A stretch of 64,000 nucleotides of DNA from Ruminococcaceae bacterium HV4-5-B5C (GTDB taxonomy: Bacteria; Bacillota; Clostridia; Oscillospirales; Acutalibacteraceae). The stretch spans positions 62,001-126,000 of the forward strand of contig FXYJ02000005.1 in assembly GCA_900184925.1 (NCBI GenBank), read 5' to 3'. Within the stretch, counting starts at the first letter, position 1; every line of letters begins with the position of its first letter. Made by a program: the position numbers and the translations under genes. The notes below the pieces were generated by a model that was given only the letters and a program-made list of their open reading frames with translations, searched no databases and had not been told where the DNA came from. Below are positions 42,348 through 50,900 of this stretch, piece by piece.

Positions 42348-42458
42348 TATCTTCTTCCATCCAGACTGTACTGTCGGCTTCGGAATCTCACCGAATCATG
42401 CCTTGCGGCTCGTGGGCTTTACCACCGGTTGGGATTTGCACCCTGCCCTGAAGATGTT
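42348..42458 (-). promoter_or_regulatory. FMN riboswitch (RFN element)
   Basis: The minus strand shows all RFN blocks in order: CTTCAGGGCAGGGTG, AAATCCCAACCGGTGGTAAA, GCCCACGAGCC, TTCGGTGAGATTCCGAAGCC, GACAGTACAGTCTGGATG and GAAGAAG. With the terminator after it, this is a transcriptional FMN off-switch for the nitroreductase gene. Confidence 0.96.
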
Positions 42459-42569
42459 ATTCAATTAGTGCCCATTATACCACTTAATTTGTTCATGTCA
42501 ATCAGAAACTATTTATCAAAAAGCATTGGAGAATCAAAAAAATCCGTACGGACGCTCATTGCAAATCAT

Positions 42570-42586
42570 AAACATTATGCGAAGTT
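42570..42586 (+). repeat. 17-bp repeat unit between modules
   Basis: Exact AAACATTATGCGAAGTT followed by CGG. It separates the nitroreductase module from the TetR/flavin reductase module. Confidence 0.8.
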
Positions 42587-42678
42587 CGGCAATGCTCAAC
42601 TGGTTGCCCATTTTACTATAATTACAAGCCAAACGGCAGATACTCAAAATTGCTTATAAGTGCGGGCGATGCTGACTA

Positions 42679-42735
42679 TTGACAAAAGGAAAATACTAGT
42701 GTATTATTACATGCGTTATATAACATATGTAATAA
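42679..42735 (+). promoter_or_regulatory. Promoter with overlapping TetR-type operator
   Basis: TTGACA (42679-42684), 17 bases, TATTAT (42702-42707). A palindrome with arms TTATTACAT (42704) and ATGTAATAA (42727) covers the -10 box, fitting autorepression by the TetR gene just downstream. Confidence 0.8.
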
Positions 42736-42752
42736 ATTAAAAGAGGTCTCTT

Positions 42753-43334
42753 ATGCCAAAACAAAAAATCACCGCGGAAGAAATCCTGGATGTTTCCTTG
42801 GAACTAATCCGGGAACAGGGCTACGAAAAGATCAACGCAAGAAGCATCGCTCAAAAAATGGATTGTTCTGTTCAGCCGATTTACAGCTGTTTCGGTAACA
42901 TGGAAGGGCTGATGCAGCAGCTGTTTTTACACGCGAAAAAGTATCTCAACCGCTATATCGACGCGCATGCAGACCGGAGTAATTATTTTGAATCCATTGG
43001 GAAATGCCATATCGGTTTTGCAAGTGACGAGAAATTCCTGTTCCGTTTTCTTTTTCAGTCACCGTATATTAAGGCAAGCAGTATTGAAGACATTTATAGG
43101 ATGTATTCACGGGTGGATGTCGCGCAGGACATTTCATCAACGCTTGGCCTTTCAAAGGCGGATGCGGAAAAGCTGTATACCCATATGATAGTCTATACCC
43201 ATGGAATCGCCTGCATGATAGCGGCAGATGCGGTGCATTTTTCTTTTGAGGACATCCATGTCAAAATTGATTTTGCGTATTGGTCTTTTCTGCAGAATAT
43301 CAAGGAGGGAAATTATGCGACTCATTGTTCATGA
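42753..43334 (+). CDS. TetR-family transcriptional regulator
   Basis: A 193-residue TetR protein with the helix-turn-helix in INARSIAQKMDCSVQPIYSCFGNMEGLMQ. It is the first gene of a three-gene unit with two flavodoxin-like reductases and overlaps the second gene by 20 bases. The palindrome over its promoter suggests it controls the unit. Confidence 0.88.
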   Translation: MPKQKITAEEILDVSLELIREQGYEKINARSIAQKMDCSVQPIYSCFGNMEGLMQQLFLHAKKYLNRYIDAHADRSNYFESIGKCHIGFASDEKFLFRFLFQSPYIKASSIEDIYRMYSRVDVAQDISSTLGLSKADAEKLYTHMIVYTHGIACMIAADAVHFSFEDIHVKIDFAYWSFLQNIKEGNYATHCS

Positions 43335-43815
43335 CTTAACGGAAGAACAGGCAAAAGAAATTTTGCCGCAAGATAAAGATACCACGATTATCGGAGATAA
43401 CGGTACAATTCATCACTGCATCGGCTGCTTTGGGTGCTGGGTCAAAACTCCGGGGCAGTGTGTCATCCGTGATAATTATGGAGACATGGGAGAACTGCTC
43501 TCAAAATGTGATGAGCTGATTTTTGTCAGTAAGTGCTGTTACGGCGGGTATAGCCCATTCGTCAAAAACGTGATAGACCGGGGCATCTCCTACAGCCATC
43601 CCTATTTTACGATTCGGAACGGGGAAATGCATCACAAGCGCAGATATGAGAATCATTTTCGTCTCAGCGCGTTTTTTTACGGCTCGGACATCACAGAGCA
43701 GGAAAAGAAAACCGCCGAGGGCCTTGCCCATGCCAATGCGCGCAATTTAGACTGCCAGACTAAAAAGGTCTATTTCGCTCCTACAGCAGATGCATTTCGA
43801 GGTGAGTTTGAATGA
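43315..43815 (+). CDS. Flavodoxin-fold NAD(P)H-dependent oxidoreductase
   Basis: A 166-residue protein of the flavodoxin/NADPH-dependent FMN reductase type. It has the Cys-containing CIGCFGCWVKTPGQC motif common in this group and KCCYGGYSPFVKNVIDR for flavin binding. An AAGGAGGG site precedes ATG 43315. It is coupled to the next reductase gene by ATGA. Confidence 0.83.
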   Translation: MRLIVHDLTEEQAKEILPQDKDTTIIGDNGTIHHCIGCFGCWVKTPGQCVIRDNYGDMGELLSKCDELIFVSKCCYGGYSPFVKNVIDRGISYSHPYFTIRNGEMHHKRRYENHFRLSAFFYGSDITEQEKKTAEGLAHANARNLDCQTKKVYFAPTADAFRGEFE

Positions 43816-44444
43816 AAATTGCGCTTATTAATGGAAGCCCTAAGATAAAAAACAGTGCATCCGGTATGCTTCTTGATGAACTCAAGTCTCTCCGTAGCGG
43901 CGACTGCATTACAGAGTATGGCTTTCATACTCCTGCCCTTCCGTCGGAGATGGACCTTGAAGCGTTTGCGCAACAGGATGCCGCCGTATTTGCGCTCCCG
44001 CTGTATGTTGACGGAGTTCCATCGCATCTCTTAAACTGTCTCTGCCGGTTGGAACAGTATTTTGTAAAACATCCTTCCAATCTTACGGTTTATGCGATTG
44101 TCAACTGCGGCTTTTTTGAAGGAAATCAGAATCGGCATGCTCTGGAAATTATGAAAAACTGGTGCGCGAGATGTGGTCTGAAATGGGGGCAGGGAGTCGG
44201 GATCGGGGGCGGCGGCATGCTGACCGGCCTTCAAAGCGTTCCGGCAGGAAAAGGGCCGCGCAAAAATTTTTCTGCCGCCGTTCGTCAGCTTTCTGAACAT
44301 ATCACGGTTGGCAAAAGTACGGAAGACATTTACGTTTTACCGAACGTCCCCAGATTTGCCTATAAAATGGGTGCGAAAGCGGAATGGCGTCAACAAATAA
44401 AAATGAATGGCTTAACGGAGAAAGATCTATTCCGGAAACTGTAA
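43812..44444 (+). CDS. NAD(P)H-dependent FMN reductase-like protein
   Basis: A 210-residue flavodoxin-fold protein starting KIALINGSPKIKNSASGMLL, the phosphate-binding loop of FMN reductases, with ALPLYVDGVPSHL later. It probably works with the 43315 product on a shared substrate such as a quinone or nitro compound. A terminator-like hairpin follows at 44466-44490. Confidence 0.83.
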   Translation: MKIALINGSPKIKNSASGMLLDELKSLRSGDCITEYGFHTPALPSEMDLEAFAQQDAAVFALPLYVDGVPSHLLNCLCRLEQYFVKHPSNLTVYAIVNCGFFEGNQNRHALEIMKNWCARCGLKWGQGVGIGGGGMLTGLQSVPAGKGPRKNFSAAVRQLSEHITVGKSTEDIYVLPNVPRFAYKMGAKAEWRQQIKMNGLTEKDLFRKL

Positions 44445-44465
44445 TAAGATTATTAACCTATCAAA

Positions 44466-44490
44466 GGAACTTCAGAAATGAAGTTTCTTT
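44466..44490 (+). terminator. Terminator after the flavin reductase unit
   Basis: GGAACTTC and GAAGTTTC form an 8-bp stem with a 6-base loop, followed by TTTTTC. Confidence 0.75.
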
Positions 44491-44515
44491 TTCTGTGTTT
44501 TGAATCGAAATTCAT

Positions 44516-44532
44516 AAACATTATGTGAAGTT
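44516..44532 (+). repeat. 17-bp repeat unit between modules
   Basis: AAACATTATGTGAAGTT, one base off, followed by a GGTAGGGGAG tract as in the 67-bp repeats. Confidence 0.75.
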
Positions 44533-44589
44533 CGGGGGTAGGGGAGAAAAAATCCATTTTGCTCACCATTTAAAAAGGCTTTAGAACAA

Positions 44590-44784
44590 TTAAAAAATCT
44601 CCTTGACTCTGCCCACCATGTTGCGCTCTTCTAGCATGACCTTAATGCCATGCGGATGGGTTGGACTGTTTGTAAGTATACGCTTAACGTGTCCTCTAGT
44701 GAGTGCTCCTGTGCCTTGGTCTTTTTTGAGTACAATATCTACCTGCGCACCGATTTTAATATTTGATCTTGTTCTTCCGTCCAT
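44590..44784 (-). CDS. YwbE-family protein (first copy)
   Basis: A 64-residue YwbE (DUF2196) protein with VDIVLKKDQGTGALTRGHVK and NSPTHPHGIKVML. Function is unknown in the family. ATG 44784 has a GAGGAG site. It forms a one-gene module between two 17-bp repeat units and is nearly identical to the second copy at 47689-47883, including upstream DNA. Confidence 0.88.
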   Translation of the reverse strand: MDGRTRSNIKIGAQVDIVLKKDQGTGALTRGHVKRILTNSPTHPHGIKVMLEERNMVGRVKEIF

Positions 44785-44852
44785 ATAATTGTCTCCTCGT
44801 ATGATTTCATGAGGACCTCGTAAACTTTCATCTGACACCAATAGGGAAAATT

Positions 44853-44869
44853 AAACATTATACGAAGTT
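44853..44869 (+). repeat. 17-bp repeat unit between modules
   Basis: AAACATTATACGAAGTT, one base off. TATACGAAGTT here equals 11 bases of a loxP arm. Confidence 0.75.
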
Positions 44870-44948
44870 CAGATAATGTTCCGAGCTGTGCATTGTGCCC
44901 ATTATCTCACTCATATAGAAAATATGAGCAAAATCATTCAGCAACAGT

Positions 44949-45365
44949 CTATTTGATCTTTGTTTTATTCTTTAGATATTGGTTAATTTCTTCGGCTGTG
45001 TACCTGGCAGAAATATAATAGTGCAATACAACAAGAGCATATACTAAGGCAATTAATAATATGTCTATTAAAACATAGGAAATCCGTTCGAAATTCAGCA
45101 ATCCAAAACAAAATCCCAATGTCAAGACCAAAATTTCCATTGCAATCAATTCTATCAACATATGAATTCCTATTGGCTTAATCGTAATATAATCCATAAG
45201 CACAGAAATGATCTGTGTAGCTGCTGAAATTACCAACAGATTTAGTAAACTGCTAATTCCCACTGTCCCAGCCATTTCCACCTTGTGTATCACAATAAGA
45301 ATAATCACCGACAGCGAAAAAATAATACTGGTATTTTGAATCACCTGAACAATCCGTTTCATCAA
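44949..45365 (-). CDS. DUF3021 membrane protein
   Basis: A 138-residue protein with four hydrophobic helices, matching the DUF3021 family that regularly accompanies LytTR-domain regulators in Firmicutes. It probably tethers or inhibits the regulator. It is last in a LytTR-ICMT-DUF3021 unit. Confidence 0.8.
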   Translation of the reverse strand: MMKRIVQVIQNTSIIFSLSVIILIVIHKVEMAGTVGISSLLNLLVISAATQIISVLMDYITIKPIGIHMLIELIAMEILVLTLGFCFGLLNFERISYVLIDILLIALVYALVVLHYYISARYTAEEINQYLKNKTKIK

Positions 45366-45373
45366 ATCTCCTC

Positions 45374-45982
45374 TTAAAAAATAAATGGAATGATCCGTTT
45401 TGTTGCCTTTTTATAATTCTCATATTCTGTTCCAAAAGCGTCCGCCATAGCATCTTCTTCAACATGAATCCGGTAATTGTATGCCAGAAAAGCTAATACT
45501 AATGAAGCAACAAAGCCAACAGGGCTTCGAAGACCAATCTGCATACCGATTAGGGACAAGATGCTACCGGAATAAGAAGGATGCCTCACATACCGATAAG
45601 GACCTTTTCTAATGAGTTTGTGTCCTGTTTTGATCTCTACAGATACGGTAAAATATTTGCGCAACGTCCAGACAGAATAAACTCTCAAAGCTATACCGAA
45701 ATATAGAAGTATGATTCCAACAAAAGCTACTGCCGAAGGCAGCTTTATCTGCAGGTGTTGTGCGCCAAGCAAGACGAGCAGGCAACTTGTTACATTTGCA
45801 GCTACAATGCCATATATTGACATATTGTCATATACGGTTGCTTGACGGTCTTTTTTATCCGCTCTTCCCGATAGGAGAAAGATTCCTAGTTCGGACACTA
45901 TCCAAAGAATCAATCCAAGGTTATAGATTATTGCCTGCATTTCTCCACAAAACCATTTTTGTCCGATTAAAAGAAACATCAA
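45374..45982 (-). CDS. Isoprenylcysteine carboxyl methyltransferase-family membrane protein
   Basis: A 202-residue polytopic protein with the conserved C-terminal GPYRYVRHPSYSGSILSLIGMQI, the SAM-binding motif of ICMT/NnrU-like methyltransferases, and EEDAMADAFGTEYENY near the end. The substrate is unknown. It lies between the LytTR and DUF3021 genes, an unusual insertion in that pair. Confidence 0.82.
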   Translation of the reverse strand: MMFLLIGQKWFCGEMQAIIYNLGLILWIVSELGIFLLSGRADKKDRQATVYDNMSIYGIVAANVTSCLLVLLGAQHLQIKLPSAVAFVGIILLYFGIALRVYSVWTLRKYFTVSVEIKTGHKLIRKGPYRYVRHPSYSGSILSLIGMQIGLRSPVGFVASLVLAFLAYNYRIHVEEDAMADAFGTEYENYKKATKRIIPFIF

Positions 45983-46088
45983 AAATCACCTTTCCCGTAC
46001 TTATATTGATTAACATAACCTTAACAGTAAGAATTTTTCAAATCAATACATAGGAAAGTGTATTGCATATATTCGATTGTAAGTTGCA

Positions 46089-46535
46089 TTATTGGTAAAG
46101 ACTTTTTACATAATCCTTTAGCTTTGCAACGTAGCTTCGGTTAACAACAAGCTTTTCATTATTATCTAATTCAAGAATTAATCGACCGTTAATCATGCCT
46201 TTTGCATTTTTCATCTTGTCTAAATTTAGAATGCAAGACTTGCTAATTCGCTGAAATGTCATACCTTTTAGCTTGGACTCCAACTCATATAATTTCATTT
46301 CACAATTATAAACCTTTTCTTTGCAATAAATATAGGTGCGATTTTCCACGGCCTCAAAATAGTAAACATCACCAAGAGAAAGTTGTACAGTTCCTTCACT
46401 GCTTTTTCCAATAATAAGAGCCGAAACCTGGCTGATTTTTTTTGCAAGCTGATCTACAAACAAAGTGTGTTCTTGACAAAAAATCACGACTTCGAGATGT
46501 TCGCTTGTTTTTTCCTGACGAATACTAACCTTCAT
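46089..46535 (-). CDS. LytTR-domain DNA-binding regulator
   Basis: A 148-residue protein. An alpha/beta N-terminal segment is followed by a LytTR domain: YYFEAVENRTYIYCKEKVY, FQRISKSCILNLDKM and LVVNRSYVAKLKDYV. It has no receiver domain, as is usual for the LytTR/DUF3021 class. It probably regulates its own three-gene unit. Confidence 0.87.
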   Translation of the reverse strand: MKVSIRQEKTSEHLEVVIFCQEHTLFVDQLAKKISQVSALIIGKSSEGTVQLSLGDVYYFEAVENRTYIYCKEKVYNCEMKLYELESKLKGMTFQRISKSCILNLDKMKNAKGMINGRLILELDNNEKLVVNRSYVAKLKDYVKSLYQ

Positions 46536-46703
46536 TTATGAGTCACCATCATTTAAATTAAAATCCTATGAACTGCATATTTGATTATTTTAAAAACAAC
46601 AATTATACCTAAGTGTTCTGGTATAATTTCAATTTGTGCTGATTCCTCAGTATTTCGCAAATGCGCATCTTAAATAGTAGGGAAGACAACACATTGTGCT
46701 TAT

Positions 46704-47486
46704 TTAAATATACATTTCCGGCTCCTTGCGAATACGCTCTGCACTGGAAAGATAGAATTTGCCCACTGCCATTTTGAGTTTTGGCAGATGCCTTGCCTTT
46801 TTGGGACAAATCCTCACGCAGCGCATACAGCCGATACACTTATCTCTATCTGTTTTCCGGGGATTATGAGCATCTATCGCGCCGACGGGGCACCTTTTGA
46901 CACAAAGCTTACAGGCGGTGCAGGACGCCGTGGCTACAGGAGTCATTGGAAGCTTCATATACCTCCGGTAGGGCTTCTTCCCAGGTACCGTAAGCTTGGC
47001 TATAAAATTCTCCGAAGAAATCGCCAAGATTTTCTTTTTCAGTTCTGAATAGAAGCCCTCGATAAATACCCTGTCTTTTGCATCCGGACGCCCTGCTGCG
47101 ATCGAGCGTATTACGGAATGTTCTGTAACGATAGCCGCAGCGCCAATAGGCAAAAATCCGTTTCCTTCCGAGATATTTTTCATTTCCAGAAGAGCATCCT
47201 CATATTCGCGGTTTCCATAGGTCGCAATTAAGGCGGCAGGTGTGCATCGACCTTTAATGTCTTTCATTCTTTCCCGAAATGTTTCAGGGACTCTTCCACC
47301 ATACACGGGAAATCCGAAAAGGACGAAATCATCTTTTCCAAACTCCAATTGCACTTTTCTAGCGGCGTAATCCGTCAGATTGTGTTCAACAACCTCTGTA
47401 CTAAAAGATCTTGCAGCCAACCGGAGGATGGATTGTGTGGTTCCAGTCGGGCTGAAATACACTAGGTGCAACTTTTTAATGTCCAT
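46704..47486 (-). CDS. EFR1-family ferredoxin-flavodoxin fusion
   Basis: A 260-residue fusion. It has an N-terminal flavodoxin-like domain (YFSPTGTTQSILRL) and two C-terminal 4Fe4S motifs (CTACKLCVKRCP and CIGCMRCVRICP). It should shuttle electrons between iron-sulfur and flavin partners. The start at 47486 has a GGAGAAAG site. It stands alone in its module. Confidence 0.88.
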   Translation of the reverse strand: MDIKKLHLVYFSPTGTTQSILRLAARSFSTEVVEHNLTDYAARKVQLEFGKDDFVLFGFPVYGGRVPETFRERMKDIKGRCTPAALIATYGNREYEDALLEMKNISEGNGFLPIGAAAIVTEHSVIRSIAAGRPDAKDRVFIEGFYSELKKKILAISSENFIAKLTVPGKKPYRRYMKLPMTPVATASCTACKLCVKRCPVGAIDAHNPRKTDRDKCIGCMRCVRICPKKARHLPKLKMAVGKFYLSSAERIRKEPEMYI

Positions 47487-47563
47487 TGCTTTCTCCAAAT
47501 CTTTTATGTTTTATAAAATACATGCGGTTGCTGTTTGCAAGCCCCCATTATATGGAATCGAGT

Positions 47564-47580
47564 AAACATTATGCGAAGTT
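47564..47580 (+). repeat. 17-bp repeat unit between modules
   Basis: Exact AAACATTATGCGAAGTT, between the EFR1 gene and the second YwbE module. Confidence 0.8.
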
Positions 47581-47688
47581 TGGATAGTCTAAACAAACTA
47601 GGCTAATATGGATAATAGGTACCGCATCCGTTACTAGGGTGTACACTTCGCTACCATTCGTTATCGCAATATTGTTGGTCCTGAATGA

Positions 47689-47883
47689 TTAAAAAATCTC
47701 CTGGACTCTGCCCACCATGTTGCCCTCTTCCAGCATGACCTTAATGCCGTGCGGATGGGTTGGACTGTTTGTGAGTATACGCTTAACGTGTCCTCTGGTA
47801 AGTGCTCCCGTGCCTTGGTCTTTTTTGAGTACGATATCTACCTGTGCGCCGATTTTAATATTTGATCTTGTTCTTCCATCCAT
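47689..47883 (-). CDS. YwbE-family protein (second copy)
   Basis: A 64-residue near-duplicate of the 44590-44784 product, differing at only a few residues near the C-terminus (EEGNMVGRVQE against EERNMVGRVKE). The DNA upstream, up to and including the repeat unit at 47952, is also duplicated, so the whole module was copied. Confidence 0.88.
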   Translation of the reverse strand: MDGRTRSNIKIGAQVDIVLKKDQGTGALTRGHVKRILTNSPTHPHGIKVMLEEGNMVGRVQEIF

Positions 47884-47951
47884 ATATTTGTCTCCTCGTA
47901 TGATTTCATGAGCACCTCGTAGACTTTCACCTGACACCAATCGTGAAAATT

Positions 47952-47968
47952 AAACATTATGCGTAGTT
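47952..47968 (+). repeat. 17-bp repeat unit, right end of the module series
   Basis: AAACATTATGCGTAGTT, one base off, directly before the end of the DUF4011 helicase gene. Confidence 0.75.
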
Positions 47969-47990
47969 CATGCAAGGTGTCCGGTCGTAA

Positions 47991-50900
47991 TTATGTTGTA
48001 TGTGTAACTACTTTTCCATCTATCTCACGAATTTTTCCTTCCGCTAGCAACTGCTCATACGCCCGATTCATTGCATTGGTAATACTGCTCCCAGAACGAG
48101 CAAAACCATATGCGCGGACTGTCTCGATAATGAGAGCTTCTCGTGTTGTCCCAATACATCTTTTCGAGATAGTGTACATAGCGGAAGCCAACTCATCACT
48201 GCTAATGTACTTAATTGAGCGACCATTTAATATTCGTACTGGAATATCTGTATATCCCGCAGGATAAAAGAAATCTTCTTTGCGAAGAACACGATTTTTC
48301 AAACTTTGCAGGGCATAATCCACCTCATGGCGAACAAACGAAGTAGCCTTTTCCCTCCCGAGCAAACTCGCAAGCTTCTGGCACAACAAGTCATAATGTA
48401 TGGGATATTCGTTCTTGACCAAAAGTTCAATACAATCTGTTAATTGTAAATAGCCGTTACAATCACGAGGCAGGCTACTAAAGTTCGTGGCTTTCGGTAT
48501 GATAAACCCATAAGGGTTTTCAGCTTGGGCAGCGGTTATTTCTTTTTTCTCCACTGAGAAGAAATCCTTCGGCTCGACATTGCCCGCTGGTTTTAACTGT
48601 GTAGGCATATTTTCAACATATTCTGAAATGGCTTTATCAACTACTTCAAGCAAACGTTTTCCTTCGGTAATGGGATCTTTAATCCAATCAGTCGACCAGA
48701 TGCGATAGATTTTCCATCCCATATCCTCGAGGACAGTTTGGCGCAAGCGATCTCTTTCTCGAGCCGTTCTTGCTGAATGGTAAGTTGCTCCATCACATTC
48801 AATGCCTAAGACATATCGTCCGCTCAGCGAAGGGTGTTTTACAGCCATATCAATACGATATCCAGAACAGCCAACTTGCGTGCTAAGCTTATAGCCTTTG
48901 CGGTCAAGGAAATTATAAACAGCGGCTTCGAAGGGAGAATCATGTTCAACAACATCACTATCAGTAATTTCATTTGCTAACACAGATGGCCCGTGGATTG
49001 CAAAATCTATATATCCTCTCAGCATCTTTGGACCCTCGGCGCTTATTCGTTCCGTGTCTATGTCTGTAGGCAGGATGGAACCAACAAGTTTGATGTTATA
49101 TTTAGCTCGTGTAATCGCTACATTCAGCCTTCGCTCACCACCCGATTTGCTGAGAGGGCCAAAGTTCATATGCATTTTCCCACTGGGATCTTTAGCATAG
49201 CCGATGCTGAATATTATAGTGTCACGCTCATCTCCCTGTACATTTTCGAGATTCTTGATGAAAAACGGATCAGTGCGATCTTCGTTAAAGAATTCTTCGA
49301 AAGTCTGATCCTCTCTGCGTTTCTGGTTAATTGCCATTTCGATAGCTTGTTGCTGCACTTGACCAAAAGCTATTACTCCAAGAGATCTATTCGGAAATTT
49401 AATAAAATGCTCAAACACCAATTGAGCAACTTTTTTGGCTTCTAAAGTGTTTCCCTTGCGGCCTCCGCGGTCGTAAAATCCATCCGGCACATAAATAAAC
49501 TCGACGCCATTATCGGGCACTTTATCGATGTTTGACGGGAATGTGATGAGGCTGTTTTTATATATTTTCGCATTGGAATAAGCAATTAAATGCTCATGTC
49601 GGCTGCGGTAGTGCCATAAAAGCGTCTTTTCAGGAAGCAATGCTGCCTCATCCAGAATGGACTCAAAGGCATCAGCGTCATCGAATTCATCTTCATCGTC
49701 ATCTACATCGAAATCGGCATTGGAAGTGGCTGCAGTAAAGAAATTTGTTGGTGGGAGCTGTTTACTGTCCCCGGCTATAATGATCTGTTTTCCTCGCGAT
49801 ATTGCACCCACCGCATTTTCCGTGCAGACCTGCGAAGCCTCATCAAAAATTACAGTATCGAAATTGAAGCTAGCTGCTTCAAGAAACAGGCTTACCGAAA
49901 GAGGCGACATCATCAGACAAGGCTTCAAGGTGAGTATCAGGTTCGGAATCGTCTTGAACAGTTTGCGGAGTGGCATTATACGACGCTGCTTATTCAGTTC
50001 GCGCTTTAAGATACTGATTTCGTCTGTACCGTTCGTGAAATGATTCATAGACGGAAGCTCGTTGATTAGCTTGGAACGAATACGCGCCTTCGCAATTTCA
50101 AACTGTAATTTGTCCAGTTGAGCAAAGTCACTAATTGTAGCCTCCTGATTTCGACGTCTGAAGTTTGCTACGGCGGGATAATCAGGCAGAATTTTATCCA
50201 GCCAAAGACGATAAAAACGCCTTTTGAAGATGGGAATAAATTTCTCCACCGGGATTTGCAATTCTTCAATTTTAGCCACACAATCACCGAGTCCCTGGTC
50301 GCAGCATTCTTTTCGAGCTATGCGGAAGTCAATCCATTCTTCCAGCAAGGCAAGCCCGTTTACACAAGTCGTTACCCGATCATAAAGCGCAGGCATTTTT
50401 GTAGTCCGAAGTTCCTCGTCGGTTTCAAACAATTTGGCAAACCATGAGAATTCCGTTTCTATATCAGCCAGACAAACTAATATTTTTTTGCTATATTTAT
50501 CACATTTGCGGATAGTTTCGGAATCAGTGCAAACATCAGCGAGAAAATCCTCCCAACATGAAAAGGCGTCTGCTCGATCGCGGAATTTCTTTGACCATTC
50601 AAGCGCATTACGGACGGCATTCCAATCCGTGGATAATCCTTTATATAAGAACTCATAATGACTACTGAGTTCAGTCTCTTTCGTATTGCTGCTTTCTGCA
50701 AGTTTTTCCAATTGTTCAAGCGATTGCATGCATCCCATAATGAGGGTATACGATTCCATAGCACTTTGTATGATGTCAAAATCCGTTTTTTCTCCGTCAT
50801 ACAAGCCTGGAAATAGAGCCAGTAATGAGCTAGAGGATTCATCCATCCAATTTTGCAATTCCTCGATATGTCGCAACTGCCCGAGGACCTGTAAAACTGC

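Noticed and set aside
44853..44869. A genuine loxP/Cre site
   Set aside because: Only one half-site matches. There is no second inverted arm with an 8-bp spacer, and the integrase is not Cre-like.
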